Shown: positions 32,373-41,603, counted from the stretch's first letter. The stretch: DNA of 55,996 nucleotides from Bacillota bacterium (GCA_023402075.1 JAEXCS010000029.1:1-55996), one strand, 5' to 3'. The notes: generated from the sequence alone by a model not told the origin. A program made the numbers and translations.

Positions 32373-34616
32373 ATGCCAAAGAAGAAAAAACCGGAAGACG
32401 AAATCTCCCGGGAAGCAAACCCCAACGTCCTTGGTCTGCATGCCGCGGTGGAGGACCAGCCCATCGTGGACACGCTGGAAGTCAACTACATGCCCTACGC
32501 CATGAGCGTCATTGTCTCCCGAGCCATTCCGGAGATTGACGGGTTCAAGCCCTCCCACCGAAAGCTCTTATACACCATGTATAAAATGGGGCTTTTGACC
32601 GGCGGGCGAACCAAGTCCGCCAACATCGTGGGCCAGACCATGCGCCTTAACCCCCACGGAGACGGGCCTATCTACGAGACAATGGTACGTCTCAGCGCGG
32701 GCTACGGCGCGCTGCTGACTCCCTTTGTGGACTCCAAGGGCAACTTCGGCAAGGTCTATTCCCGTGACATGGCCTATGCCGCCAGCCGGTATACCGAGGC
32801 AAAGCTGTCGGCCATCTGCTCGGAAATTTTCCGGGACATCGACAGCGACGCGGTGGACTTCATTGACAACTACGACAATACCATGAAGGAGCCCGCCCTG
32901 CTGCCCACCACCTTTCCCAACATTCTGGTGTCCGCCAACAGCGGCATTGCCGTGGGCATGGCGTCCCAGTTCTGCGGGTTCAACTTAAAGGAGGTGTGCG
33001 ACACCACCGCCGCCTACCTCAAAAACCCGGACTGTACCCTGACGGACACCCTTCTGGCCCCCGACTTTCCCACCGGCGGCGAGCTGATCTGCGAACCGAC
33101 GGTGCTGGAAGAAATTTACCGCACCGGGCGGGGCGGCGTGAAGGTGCGGGCAAAGTGGCGCTACGTCAAGGACGAAAACCTGATTGAAATTTACGAAATT
33201 CCATACTCCACCAGCATTGAGGTAATTCTGGACAAGGTGGCGGAGCTGATCAAGGCCGGAAAAATCAAGGAAATCTCCGACATGCGGGACGAGACGGACC
33301 GCACCGGTTTGAAGCTCACCATTGACCTGAAGCGGGGCACAGACCCGGACCGGCTGATGGCCCGGCTCTTTAAAATGACCACCTTGCAGGACACATGCAG
33401 CTGCAACTTCAACGTGCTGATCGCCGGGATGCCAAAGGTTTTGGGCGTGCGGGCACTGCTGGAGGAGTGGTGCGCCTGGCGGCGGGAATCCGTTCGCCGG
33501 AGAGTGTTTTTCGTTCTGGGAAAGAAAAAGGAAAAACTGCACCTTCTCAAGGGCCTGCGGCGGATTCTGCTGGACATTGACAAGGCCATCAAAATTATTC
33601 GGGAGACAGCGGAGGAGTCCGAGGTTATCCCCAACCTGATGATCGGCTTCGGCATTGACCAGATTCAGGCGGAATATGTGGCGGAAATCCGTCTGCGGAA
33701 CATTAATAAGGAGTATATTCTAAAGCGGGTGCAGGAAACCGACGCCTTGCAGGACGAGATTACTGACTTGGAAGACCTGCTGGAAAGCCCCCGTCGCATC
33801 AAGAAAATTATTATTGACGAGCTGGAGGAAGTATCCAAGAAGTACGGTCAGCCCCGCCGCACAACCATCATATACAGCCACGAGGTGGAGGAATTCCGCG
33901 AGGAGGAGCAGGTGGAGGATTACCCGGCAAGCGTCTTCCTCTCTCGGGAGGGGTACTTCAAGAAGATTATCCCCGCCTCTTTGCGGATGAACAGCGAACA
34001 GAAATTTAAGGACGGGGACGCGCTGCGTCAGTCCTTTGAAACCACCAACGCGTCGGAGATTATGTTCTTCACCGACAAATGTCAGGTTTACAAGTGCCGC
34101 GTCTGCGATTTTGAAGACGCCAAGGCCAGCGTTCTAGGCGACTATCTTCCCTCCAAGCTTGGGATGGACACGGAGGAAACCCCCGTTTTTGCCTGCTTGC
34201 CCGGAGATTATGCGGGCGCACTGCTGTTCTTCTTTGAAAACGGCAAAGCGGCCCGGGTAAATCTCTCGGCCTATCAGACCACCTCCAACCGCCGAAAGCT
34301 GACGGGGGCCTATTCCGACAAGTCGCCTCTGGCTTCCATCCTGCGCCTTGACCGGGAGGAGGAGCTGGCGGTTTACTCCAGCGAGCCGCGGGTTTTAATT
34401 TTCAACACAGCGCTGCTCTCTCCCAAAACCACCCGCTCCACACAGGGTGTGGCGGTGATAACCATGAAGCCCAAGTACCATTTGGAACGGGCCGTTTTGC
34501 TGGAAGAGAGCCCCATCGTGAATCACAGCCGCTATCGCGTGCGGGCGGTGCCCGCCGCCGGGTCGCTGCTTCGGGAGGAGGACTGCGAGGAAAAGCAGCT
34601 GGGACTGCTGGACTGA
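32373..34616 (+). CDS. Type IIA DNA topoisomerase, cleavage subunit (divergent GyrA/ParC)
   Basis: A 747-residue GyrA/ParC homologue. The DNA-cleaving Tyr140 with Arg139 is in AASRYTEAKL. The winged-helix block reads SANIVGQTMRLNPHGDGPIY, whereas GyrA has GKYHPHGD, so the first His of that motif is replaced by Asn. A long coiled-coil (about 370-500) and a degenerate beta-pinwheel domain follow. I see no GyrA-box (QRRGGKG), so the C-terminal wrapping function of gyrase is probably absent and the protein is closer to ParC. The start ATG has GAGG at 10 nt; a TTG 3 codons upstream is the alternative. It is 169 nt downstream of its partner. Confidence 0.9.
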   Translation: MPKKKKPEDEISREANPNVLGLHAAVEDQPIVDTLEVNYMPYAMSVIVSRAIPEIDGFKPSHRKLLYTMYKMGLLTGGRTKSANIVGQTMRLNPHGDGPIYETMVRLSAGYGALLTPFVDSKGNFGKVYSRDMAYAASRYTEAKLSAICSEIFRDIDSDAVDFIDNYDNTMKEPALLPTTFPNILVSANSGIAVGMASQFCGFNLKEVCDTTAAYLKNPDCTLTDTLLAPDFPTGGELICEPTVLEEIYRTGRGGVKVRAKWRYVKDENLIEIYEIPYSTSIEVILDKVAELIKAGKIKEISDMRDETDRTGLKLTIDLKRGTDPDRLMARLFKMTTLQDTCSCNFNVLIAGMPKVLGVRALLEEWCAWRRESVRRRVFFVLGKKKEKLHLLKGLRRILLDIDKAIKIIRETAEESEVIPNLMIGFGIDQIQAEYVAEIRLRNINKEYILKRVQETDALQDEITDLEDLLESPRRIKKIIIDELEEVSKKYGQPRRTTIIYSHEVEEFREEEQVEDYPASVFLSREGYFKKIIPASLRMNSEQKFKDGDALRQSFETTNASEIMFFTDKCQVYKCRVCDFEDAKASVLGDYLPSKLGMDTEETPVFACLPGDYAGALLFFFENGKAARVNLSAYQTTSNRRKLTGAYSDKSPLASILRLDREEELAVYSSEPRVLIFNTALLSPKTTRSTQGVAVITMKPKYHLERAVLLEESPIVNHSRYRVRAVPAAGSLLREEDCEEKQLGLLD

Positions 34617-34711
34617 TGCTTAATGCGCCGGGATTTTTATAACCCGGCAAAAGGCGCGGATGAAGGGAGACGGTTCATATTGTTATAAAAACGCTGAAAA
34701 GCTACGGAATT

Positions 34712-35536
34712 ATGGCACTGGGCTGCGCAATTTTTGCTCTTTCCTTTGACTGGTTTTTTGTGCCCAATCACATTGGCGTGGCCGGTCTGACGGGTCTTGC
34801 TCAGATTATTAACGTCCTGCTGCCCTGGGCCTCGGTGGGCATTGTGACGGCGATATTAAACATTCCGCTGTTTTTCCTGGGGTGGAAGCTTATCGGGCGG
34901 CACCTCTTGATTTCCTCCCTGTTTTCGATGGTGGTCAGCTCTCTTGCCATCGATGGAATTAACCTGCTTTATAAATTTCAGCCTATGGACACCATGCTGG
35001 CCTGTCTTATTGGCGGGGCCATGCTGGGCGTGGGTCTGGGCCTTGTTTTCACGCAGGGCGCCACCACCGGCGGCACAGATGTCATTGCCCGGCTTTTGGG
35101 ACTGAAGTTCCCATGGCTCCCCATGGGCAGACTGGTGCTGATTCCCGACTTTGTGGTGCTGGCGCTGGTGGCCGCGGTGTTTGGCAGCATCAAGACCGCG
35201 CTATACGGTCTGGTGGCCCTGTTTGTCTCCACCGTGGTCATTGACAAGATTCTCTACGGTCTGGACGAGTCCAAGGTGGCCTATATTATTTCAGACAGCT
35301 GGCGCAACACCGCAGACGCCATTCTGGCGCGGGAGCGTGGCGTGACGCTGCTCTCTGCCTCAGGCGCGTATACCGGGGATGAAAAGCGGGTGCTGCTGGT
35401 GGCTTTTAAGCAGCGGGAAATCGTGGAGATGAAGCGCATTGTCCACGAGGCGGACCCCCGCGCATTTATGATTGTCTGCAACGCCTACGACGTGCTGGGC
35501 GAGGGATTCGGGGAATACAAGAAGGAGGATCTATAA
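34712..35536 (+). CDS. YitT-family membrane protein
   Basis: A 274-residue protein of the YitT/DUF161 family with about five membrane helices (WFFVPNHIGVAGLTGLAQII, IPLFFLGWKLIG, GLVFTQGATTGGTDVIARL) and a C-terminal DUF2179 domain (RGVTLLSASGAYTGDEKRVL and EADPRAFMIVCNAYDVLGEG). Function is not established; it is common in Firmicutes. The ATG used here has no ribosome site and clips the first helix. An AGGGAG at 34664 points to an ATT codon at 34679, which would add 11 residues (IVIKTLKSYGI) and give the family's normal N-terminus. It is followed after 1 nt by the LUD-domain gene. Confidence 0.88.
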   Translation: MALGCAIFALSFDWFFVPNHIGVAGLTGLAQIINVLLPWASVGIVTAILNIPLFFLGWKLIGRHLLISSLFSMVVSSLAIDGINLLYKFQPMDTMLACLIGGAMLGVGLGLVFTQGATTGGTDVIARLLGLKFPWLPMGRLVLIPDFVVLALVAAVFGSIKTALYGLVALFVSTVVIDKILYGLDESKVAYIISDSWRNTADAILARERGVTLLSASGAYTGDEKRVLLVAFKQREIVEMKRIVHEADPRAFMIVCNAYDVLGEGFGEYKKEDL

Positions 35537-35537
35537 T

Positions 35538-36131
35538 ATGGCGGATCTGAAGAAAGCGGCGAAAAATCTGGAGGAGCGGGGTTTTTCCGTGCGTGTGTTT
35601 GACACGGCGGACGCGGCGGCGGACTATCTCGACAAAGCCATCGACGGGAAAACGGTGGGCTTTGGCGGATCTATCACTCTGCGGGACATGGGCGTATACG
35701 AGCGGCTGGCGTCTCACAACAGCGTGCACTGGCACTGGAAGGAAACGCCCGTCTCCACCGGCGATGCGGCAACGGCGCAGGTATACCTCTCTTCTGTCAA
35801 CGGTCTGGATGAGGATGGAACGCTTATCAACATCGACGGCAACGGAAACCGGGTGGCTTCCATGCTCTACGGCCATGAAAAGCTTTATTTGGTGGCGGGC
35901 CGCAACAAGCTGGCGGCTACTTACGACGAAGCCCTGTGGCGCGCCCGAAACATCGCGGCACCGAAAAACGCCCAGCGTCTGGAGCGGAAAACCCCCTGTG
36001 CCCTCAAGGGCGACAAATGCTACGACTGCAAAAGCTCCGAGCGCATCTGCCGGGGCCTTGCGGTGCTGTGGCGGCCCATCAACGGCGTGGAAACCGAGGT
36101 AGTTCTCATTGACGAAGATTTGGGCTATTAA
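35538..36131 (+). CDS. LUD-domain (LutC-like) protein
   Basis: A 197-residue protein of the LUD family (Pfam PF02589, lactate utilisation). The N-terminal part has GGSITLRDMGVYERLA, the centre has NIDGNGNRVASMLYG and VAGRNKL, and the C-terminus carries a cysteine cluster (CALKGDKCYDCKSSERIC). LutC works with LutA/LutB iron-sulfur proteins in lactate oxidation, but neither is here, and short LUD proteins of this type are widespread orphans in Clostridia. GGAGG lies 9 nt before the ATG; it starts just after the yitT stop, so the two are co-transcribed. Confidence 0.85.
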   Translation: MADLKKAAKNLEERGFSVRVFDTADAAADYLDKAIDGKTVGFGGSITLRDMGVYERLASHNSVHWHWKETPVSTGDAATAQVYLSSVNGLDEDGTLINIDGNGNRVASMLYGHEKLYLVAGRNKLAATYDEALWRARNIAAPKNAQRLERKTPCALKGDKCYDCKSSERICRGLAVLWRPINGVETEVVLIDEDLGY

Positions 36132-36214
36132 ACCCACCCGGAGAAAAGCTTCGAAAAGCTGCAAAGAATGCCGGTATTCGGCATAAACCCGAACTGGAAG
36201 GGAGGAGCGGACGG

Positions 36215-36898
36215 ATGAAACAAAGGCTGTGCTTTTTGCTGACGCTGTGCATGCTGCTCACCGGCTGCGCCTCTCTTCTGGATCGGGAATACAGCACGGC
36301 GGAGCCGCATTCCAACAAGTTCTGGGAGAGCGAGGACTCCGCTACCCTGCGGGCGGAAAATTATCAGGATATCGTCAACGATCTGATGCTTCTCATCGGG
36401 CGGCACACAGATCAGGCGGTTATCCGGTTTTACAGCTATGACGACGGCGTCAGCGTTGCCGACGCGCTGGAACAAGCCGCTGCCGAGGTGCAGCAGGAGA
36501 CGGCCCTTGGCAGCTACGCGCTGGAATACATTACCTCCTCCTCCACCGCCCAGCGAGGGTATTACGAGCTGTCCGTTCAGCTGGGCTACCGCCGCACGGC
36601 GGAGCAGATTGCCTCCATCGTCAACGCCACCAGCGCGGCCGCGCTGCAAAGCCTTTTGGAAGCGGCGCTGGATGACGGAAAAACGGAGCTGACGGTTCGC
36701 GTGGGTTACTGGCGGACAGAAGACCGCGACGCGGTCAGCCAGGCGGTGAATACGCTTCGCACGGAGCGGGAGCTGACCCAGACGCCTGAATGGGGCATTT
36801 CCTATTATCCGGCTGAAGGCCCCGTGGAATTGATTGAATTTAATCTGGCTTCGGAGGATGACTCTGCACAATCTGATGGAATTTCGAAAATCCCATAA
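36215..36898 (+). CDS. Putative lipoprotein of unknown function
   Basis: A 227-residue protein with a lipoprotein signal peptide: basic head MKQR, hydrophobic core and lipobox LTGC (Cys18). The mature part is acidic and helical/beta-mixed with two similar blocks (GYYELSVQLGYRRTAEQI and LTVRVGYWRTEDRDAVSQAV), which suggests an internal duplication. I do not recognise a domain. GGAGG precedes the ATG. Confidence 0.8.
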   Translation: MKQRLCFLLTLCMLLTGCASLLDREYSTAEPHSNKFWESEDSATLRAENYQDIVNDLMLLIGRHTDQAVIRFYSYDDGVSVADALEQAAAEVQQETALGSYALEYITSSSTAQRGYYELSVQLGYRRTAEQIASIVNATSAAALQSLLEAALDDGKTELTVRVGYWRTEDRDAVSQAVNTLRTERELTQTPEWGISYYPAEGPVELIEFNLASEDDSAQSDGISKIP

Positions 36899-36905
36899 AA
36901 AAGAG

Positions 36906-36934
36906 TTGACAGGCAGACCGTTCTTTGCTAGAAT
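36906..36934 (+). promoter_or_regulatory. SigA-type promoter of tRNA-Gly
   Basis: TTGACA and TAGAAT are separated by 17 bp, 12 nt upstream of the tRNA 5' end. Confidence 0.9.
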
Positions 36935-36946
36935 GATTCTTGTTTC

Positions 36947-37022
36947 GCGGGCATAGCTCATCTGGTAGAGCGCCACCTTGCCAAGGTGGAGGTAGCGAGT
37001 TCGAGCCTCGTTGCCCGCTCCA
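36947..37022 (+). tRNA. tRNA-Gly (anticodon GCC)
   Basis: A 76-nt tRNA with acceptor stem GCGGGCA/TGCCCGC, discriminator T and an encoded CCA. The anticodon arm CACCTTGCCAAGGTG gives GCC, reading GGC/GGU. The T-arm GAGTTCGAGCCTC is canonical. Confidence 0.97.
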
Positions 37023-37029
37023 GCAAAAG

Positions 37030-37059
37030 GCACTCTCCGCCCAATCGGGTGGGGAGTGC
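37030..37059 (+). terminator. Terminator of tRNA-Gly
   Basis: GCACTCTCCGCCC pairs with GGGTGGGGAGTGC around AATC; five T follow. Confidence 0.85.
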
Positions 37060-37064
37060 TTTTT

Positions 37065-37449
37065 GTATTTTCAGCAAAAATCCGGGAAGACTCATACTTG
37101 GATGACAGCGAAAACCCGTCTTGTTTCCGTCTTCATCAACGGCTGGCTTTTTAAGCTCGCCCGTTATTTTTGAAGCATTTCCTGCAAAATAATTGTTAAG
37201 AAAACGATAAATTATTAAATATTTTTAAGATTACGTATAATATATACAAATTTTCTTTCATTTTTCTGCAATAATTGTGCTTTTTAACTCAGTCTTCCTC
37301 TGGACTTTTTTGCCGGTTTGTGTTAGTCTCGTTGACACGGCTCCATTAGACAACATGACAAGGACTGGCCTTTGCCGCTTTGCTCATGTGTGCGAACCGC
37401 CGAAAAGGGCTTTCATTTAGAATTCTTGGGGAAGAGGGATTGTTGTACA
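37065..37449 (+). other. Long AT-rich intergenic region upstream of the antiporter gene
   Basis: I see no gene here. A TATAAT at 37236-37241 lacks a good -35. A TTGACA at 37332-37337 lacks a good -10. The last 110 nt are more GC-balanced and may form a structured leader, but no riboswitch class that I know is evident. Confidence 0.4.
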
Positions 37450-38802
37450 ATGGAATCTTATCGGTATGTGTTGGATATAGCGCTGATTATTTTGGTAACA
37501 AAGCTTTTCGGCATGCTGTCCAAACGGGTGGATATGCCCGAGGTAGTGGGGTCCCTGATTGCAGGCTTGCTGCTGGGGCCCAGCCTTTTGAATTTAGTGC
37601 AGCCCAGCGATTTTCTTTCCATGCTTTCGGAACTGGGCGTCATTCTTTTGATGTTCAGCGCCGGACTGCAAACGGACATTGACGAACTGAAAAAATCCGG
37701 AAAAGCGGCTTTCTTTATTGCTCTGATCGGTGTACTGGTGCCGCTTGGCGGCGGCTATGCGCTGGCGGCGGCCTTTAATCCCGCGGGCGACCCCTTGGAG
37801 CACATGTTTGTAGGCACCGTGTTTACCGCCACCTCCGTGTCCATTACCGTGGAAACACTGAAAGAGATGGGCAAACTTTCCACCCGCTCCGGCAATGCAA
37901 TTTTGGGCGCGGCGCTGATTGACGACATTCTGGGCCTGATTTTGCTGACGCTGATTACCGGCGCTTCCACCGGCAGCGAAAGCCTGTGGATTGTTTTGAT
38001 CAAAATTGTGGCATTCTTCGCCGTGACACTGGTTCTGGGACTTTTTCTCCACAAAGGGATTCAAAAGTGGATGGTTTCCGCCCGCTGGAACCGCAAGCGG
38101 TTTGCCGTTATTTCCGTGGCCTTCTGCTTTTTGTATGCCTATCTGGCCGAAGAGGTCTTTGGTGTGGCCGACATCATCGGCGCGTTCTGCGCAGGTCTGA
38201 TTATTGCCAAAACCGTCCGGGCCGTTTATGTGCAGTCCCAGTGCGAAACCCTGTCCTATATGTTCCTCTCTCCCATCTTTTTTGCAAGCGTGGGACTGAA
38301 GGTGGTACTTTCCAACATGGACGCAAATGTGGTGCTGTTGTCGGTGATAGCCATTTTGATTGCCATTGTCACCAAGGTGGTGGGCTGCGGCCTTGGGGCC
38401 AAGATGTTCCACTATACCAACGCTGAAAGCCTGCGCATTGGCGTGGGTATGATTTCCCGTGGTGAGGTGGCACTGATTGTGGCCAACAAGGGCATCGCCA
38501 GCGGCATAATGCCCGAGGTATTTCTGGCGCCCATGGTGCTGATGGTGGTGGTTTCCACCATTGTAACGCCTATTATGCTGCGGGCCGTGTATCCCAAGAA
38601 TGCCAAAAAGGATTACAGCGATCTGGTTCACAGTGATCTGGTGGAAAACTTCCAGGAGGTCCGCCAATTCGACCAGGCCACCGAAACCATGCTGAAAATA
38701 CACGACAAGCTTCGGGGCAGAGCCGCTGCCCCCGCCAGTCAAACTCCACCTGCGCCCTCTGCGGAAGACGACACCCACGAAAACGGCGCAGGTACGCCTT
38801 AA
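37450..38802 (+). CDS. Cation:proton antiporter (CPA2 family)
   Basis: A 450-residue membrane protein of the KefB/NapA-like monovalent cation:proton antiporter-2 family with about 12 helices. Characteristic blocks are MPEVVGSLIAGLLLGPSLL, FSAGLQTDIDELKKSG, the active-site-like ALIDDILGLILL and MISRGEVALIVANKG. The Asp pair in LIDDILG matches the ion-binding helix. There is no TrkA-N or USP domain; the tail is short and charged. An upstream frame extension of 26 codons has no support; GAGGG lies about 12 nt before the ATG. Ion specificity (Na+ or K+) is unknown. Confidence 0.9.
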   Translation: MESYRYVLDIALIILVTKLFGMLSKRVDMPEVVGSLIAGLLLGPSLLNLVQPSDFLSMLSELGVILLMFSAGLQTDIDELKKSGKAAFFIALIGVLVPLGGGYALAAAFNPAGDPLEHMFVGTVFTATSVSITVETLKEMGKLSTRSGNAILGAALIDDILGLILLTLITGASTGSESLWIVLIKIVAFFAVTLVLGLFLHKGIQKWMVSARWNRKRFAVISVAFCFLYAYLAEEVFGVADIIGAFCAGLIIAKTVRAVYVQSQCETLSYMFLSPIFFASVGLKVVLSNMDANVVLLSVIAILIAIVTKVVGCGLGAKMFHYTNAESLRIGVGMISRGEVALIVANKGIASGIMPEVFLAPMVLMVVVSTIVTPIMLRAVYPKNAKKDYSDLVHSDLVENFQEVRQFDQATETMLKIHDKLRGRAAAPASQTPPAPSAEDDTHENGAGTP

Positions 38803-38832
38803 GCCTGTTTTCCCGAAACTGAATTGTTAAAA

Positions 38833-38865
38833 AGCGCGGGTTCCGGATAGTCCGGAACCCGCGCT
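38833..38865. terminator. Bidirectional terminator between antiporter and cadA
   Basis: AGCGCGGGTTCCGGA and its complement form a 15-bp perfect stem with loop TAG. A T-run follows in each direction between the two converging units. Confidence 0.9.
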
Positions 38866-38921
38866 CTTTATTTTCAAACAGTCGCCGTCTTTCACGCTAT
38901 TTGCCGGAGAAAGGCCTATTC

Positions 38922-40817
38922 TTATGCTTCTGCGCCGGAGGAAGGCTCTACCCGCATGGCCCGCATGGCATTGAGAACCGCGAGGACGGAAACGCCCACG
39001 TCGGCAAACACCGCCGCCCACATCCCCGCCAGACCCAAAGCGCCCAGTACCAGCACCAGCGCCTTTACGCCCAGCGCAAAGGCAATATTCTGGCGGACAA
39101 TCCGCAAAGTTTTGCGGGAAATGCGCATGGCGGTGGCCAGCTTGCCGGGGCGGTCGTCCATCAGAACGATGTCCGCCGCTTCAATGGCTGCGTCAGACCC
39201 CATGGCTCCCATGGCCACGCCGATGTCCGCCCGGGTGAGAACCGGCGCATCGTTAATTCCATCGCCCACAAAGGCCAGCTTTCCGTTTCCTTCTGCAAGC
39301 AACCGCTCCGTTATCTCCACCTTGTCAGCCGGCAGCAGCTCCGCGTGGAATTCGTCCACCCCCAGCTCCGCCGCCACCGCAGCCGCCACGGCCTGCGCGT
39401 CTCCGGTAAGCATCACGGTCTTTTCAACACCGCTGGCCTTCAGGTCGACAATTGCCGCCTTTGCGTCGGGCTTTACCCGATCGGAAATCACGATATGCCC
39501 GGCATAAAATCCGTCGGCAGTCACATGGACAATGGTCCCCGGCAGCTCACAGGGAAGCCAGCTTGCACTTTCCCTTTCCATCATCCGGGCGTTGCCCACG
39601 CAGATTCTGTGGCCATCAATGCTGGCGCAAACCCCGTGTCCGGAAATTTCCTCCACATCCTTTGCGCGGGAGGGGTCCATCTGTGCGGCACAGGCCGCCC
39701 GCAGGGAACCGGCAATGGGGTGGTCGGAGAACTGCTCCGCCAGCGCGGCCCACTCCAAAATCTGCTCCTTGGTATACTCTTTCTCGGGATGGACAGCGGA
39801 AACGGAAAACACGCCTTTGGTCAGGGTGCCCGTCTTGTCAAACACCACGGTTTTTGTTTCTGCCAAAGCCTCCAGATAGTTTCCGCCCTTCACCAGAATG
39901 CCGCTGCGGGATGCGCCGCCGATCCCGCCGAAAAAGCTAAGCGGTACGGAGATGACCAGCGCGCAGGGGCAGGAGATGACCAGAAACACCAGCGCCCGGT
40001 GAAGCCAGTCGCTCCACACCGTACCCACCAGAAACGCGGGGGGCGCGGGCAGCAGAGCCAAAGCCAGCGTAGGCAGCAAAAACAAAAGCGCCGCCGCAAG
40101 CACCACGCCGGGTGTATAGTACCGGGCGAAGCGAGTGATAAAGCTTTCGCTGCGGGACTTTCGCTCACCGGCATTTTCCACCATTTCGAGAATTTTGGAG
40201 ACGGTGGATTCTTCCGAAGGCTTTGTCACCTTCACCCGGAGCACGCCCCGCAGGTTTACACAGCCGCTGAGAATGGCGTCTCCCGGACCCACGTCCCGGG
40301 GGACAGCCTCGCCGGTAAGGGCAGCGGTATCCAGAACCGAGTTTCCCTCGGTTACCACGCCGTCCAGCGGCACCCGCTCTCCGGGCTTAATCACAACGGT
40401 TTCACCCACGGCCACATCCTCTGGGTCTTCCTCGGTAATCACGCCCTCCCGCTCCACATTGGCGGTGTCGGGCCGGATGTCCATGAGAGAGGCGATGGAT
40501 TTTCGGGACTTGCCCACCGCATAGTCCTGAAACAGCTCGCCCACCTGATAAAACAGCATCACGAACACTGCTTCGGCATATTCCCCGGTTCCAAACGCGC
40601 CGATGGTGGCAACCGACATCAGGAAATTTTCATCAAATACCTGCCCATTGGCAATGTTGCGCACGGCGCGCCACAAAACATCCCACCCGATGATGCCATA
40701 GGGCACCAGATAGCACACTGCCAGCGCCAGCCCCGTCAATGGCAGAAAATGAGCCGCGATCAGCAACACCGCCGCGGCCAGAATGCGAAACAGCACTTTC
40801 TTCTGTTTTTTACTCAT
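38922..40817 (-). CDS. cadA: Cd/Zn/Pb-exporting P1B-type ATPase
   Basis: A 631-residue heavy-metal ATPase that pumps soft divalent metals out of the cell. Eight membrane helices are expected; the metal-site helix has SCPCALVIS with Cys283 and Cys285. The actuator motif is LTGEAVP, the phosphorylated Asp327 lies in DKTGTLT, and GDGINDAPVL is the hinge. The N-terminus goes almost directly into helix 1, with no heavy-metal-associated domain; that domain is encoded as a separate small gene upstream. Specificity for Cd/Zn/Pb is inferred from the CPC helix and the CadC-type regulator in the same operon. Confidence 0.93.
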   Translation of the reverse strand: MSKKQKKVLFRILAAAVLLIAAHFLPLTGLALAVCYLVPYGIIGWDVLWRAVRNIANGQVFDENFLMSVATIGAFGTGEYAEAVFVMLFYQVGELFQDYAVGKSRKSIASLMDIRPDTANVEREGVITEEDPEDVAVGETVVIKPGERVPLDGVVTEGNSVLDTAALTGEAVPRDVGPGDAILSGCVNLRGVLRVKVTKPSEESTVSKILEMVENAGERKSRSESFITRFARYYTPGVVLAAALLFLLPTLALALLPAPPAFLVGTVWSDWLHRALVFLVISCPCALVISVPLSFFGGIGGASRSGILVKGGNYLEALAETKTVVFDKTGTLTKGVFSVSAVHPEKEYTKEQILEWAALAEQFSDHPIAGSLRAACAAQMDPSRAKDVEEISGHGVCASIDGHRICVGNARMMERESASWLPCELPGTIVHVTADGFYAGHIVISDRVKPDAKAAIVDLKASGVEKTVMLTGDAQAVAAAVAAELGVDEFHAELLPADKVEITERLLAEGNGKLAFVGDGINDAPVLTRADIGVAMGAMGSDAAIEAADIVLMDDRPGKLATAMRISRKTLRIVRQNIAFALGVKALVLVLGALGLAGMWAAVFADVGVSVLAVLNAMRAMRVEPSSGAEA

Positions 40818-40912
40818 ACAAATATCTTCTCCTCCGGCCCGCCGTGTTTTTTAGGCGGCGGCAATGATTTCGCGGCGGGCGGCATTTGGGCGCGCGCGCC
40901 GCTTTCTCGGGC

Positions 40913-41131
40913 TTAGCGGTTAATTACGCAGTCCGGCTCCACCTTGTGGCAAACGCGAACCACCTCATCCAGAATCGTGTCAAACCGCGCGTCCTCCGCA
41001 TCCAAGGTCAGCTTTTGGGCCATAAAGCTGACGGTCGCGCCGTTCACGCCGTCAATTTTTTTAATGGCGTCCTCCATTTTGGCGGCGCAGGCGGCGCAGT
41101 CCAGATCGGTCAACTCAAAACGCTTTTTCAT
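40913..41131 (-). CDS. Stand-alone heavy-metal-associated (HMA) domain protein
   Basis: A 72-residue ferredoxin-like HMA domain with the metal-binding pair Cys12 and Cys15 in TDLDCAACAAKMEDAIKKI. It corresponds to the N-terminal domain missing from the adjacent ATPase, so it probably delivers metal to it or regulates it in trans. GAGGAT precedes the ATG. A longer frame reaching into the upstream regulator gene has no ribosome site and is not used. Confidence 0.9.
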   Translation of the reverse strand: MKKRFELTDLDCAACAAKMEDAIKKIDGVNGATVSFMAQKLTLDAEDARFDTILDEVVRVCHKVEPDCVINR

Positions 41132-41192
41132 ACAAATATCCTCCTGAAAAATATTTTTATCGTCGTCCCCTCGGGCGGCGCGGAATACAAAT

Positions 41193-41555
41193 TTACTCGG
41201 AAACGTGCTCCATCCCCTGATCAATGATGGTGCGCACATGGCTGTCCGCCAGTGCATAAAATACTGTTTTCCCCTCCCGGCGGGACTTAATCAAACGCGT
41301 GTTTTTCAGCGCCCGCAGCTGGTGGGAAATGGCGGACTGGGTCATTCCCAGCAGCGCCGCAATATCACACACGCACATCTCCGACGTGCTGAGTACATAC
41401 AGAATGCGGATGCGGGTGGAATCACCGAAAATACGAAACAGCTCCGTCAGATCGTAAAGCGCGTCCTCGTCGGGCATTTCGCTGCGAACCTTTTTCACCA
41501 CGTCCTCGTGGACGCAGAGCAGGTCGCAGGCCTCCACGTTATAGCGGTCTTCCAT
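41193..41555 (-). CDS. cadC: ArsR/SmtB-family metal sensor repressor (CadC type)
   Basis: A 120-residue ArsR-family repressor. The winged helix includes CVCDIAALLGMTQSAISHQL. The alpha3N site of CadC is complete: Cys10 and Cys14 at the N-terminus, Cys61 and Cys63 in CVCD, typical for Cd/Pb/Zn sensing. The alpha5 site is also present (Asp104, His106, His117, Glu120). AAAGGAG lies 8 nt before the ATG; an upstream in-frame start is inside the operator. A 10-bp inverted repeat overlaps the promoter region, so metal binding should release it and switch on the regulator, HMA and ATPase genes. Confidence 0.93.
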   Translation of the reverse strand: MEDRYNVEACDLLCVHEDVVKKVRSEMPDEDALYDLTELFRIFGDSTRIRILYVLSTSEMCVCDIAALLGMTQSAISHQLRALKNTRLIKSRREGKTVFYALADSHVRTIIDQGMEHVSE

Positions 41556-41570
41556 GGCGTGCGCTCCTTT

Positions 41571-41600
41571 CATATGAACACTTGAACGATTGTTCATATG
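41571..41600 (-). promoter_or_regulatory. CadC operator (inverted repeat)
   Basis: CATATGAACA and TGTTCATATG form perfect 10-bp arms 10 nt apart, between the -10 box and the cadC start. TGAACA half-sites of this type are typical ArsR/SmtB targets. Confidence 0.85.
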
Positions 41601-41603
41601 TTC

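Noticed and set aside
37065..37449. Riboswitch upstream of the antiporter gene
   Set aside because: Length and position would suit one, but I can find no conserved core of a known class.
38901..40916. A 671-residue plus-strand frame antisense to cadA
   Set aside because: Shadow of a gene with complete P-type ATPase motifs.
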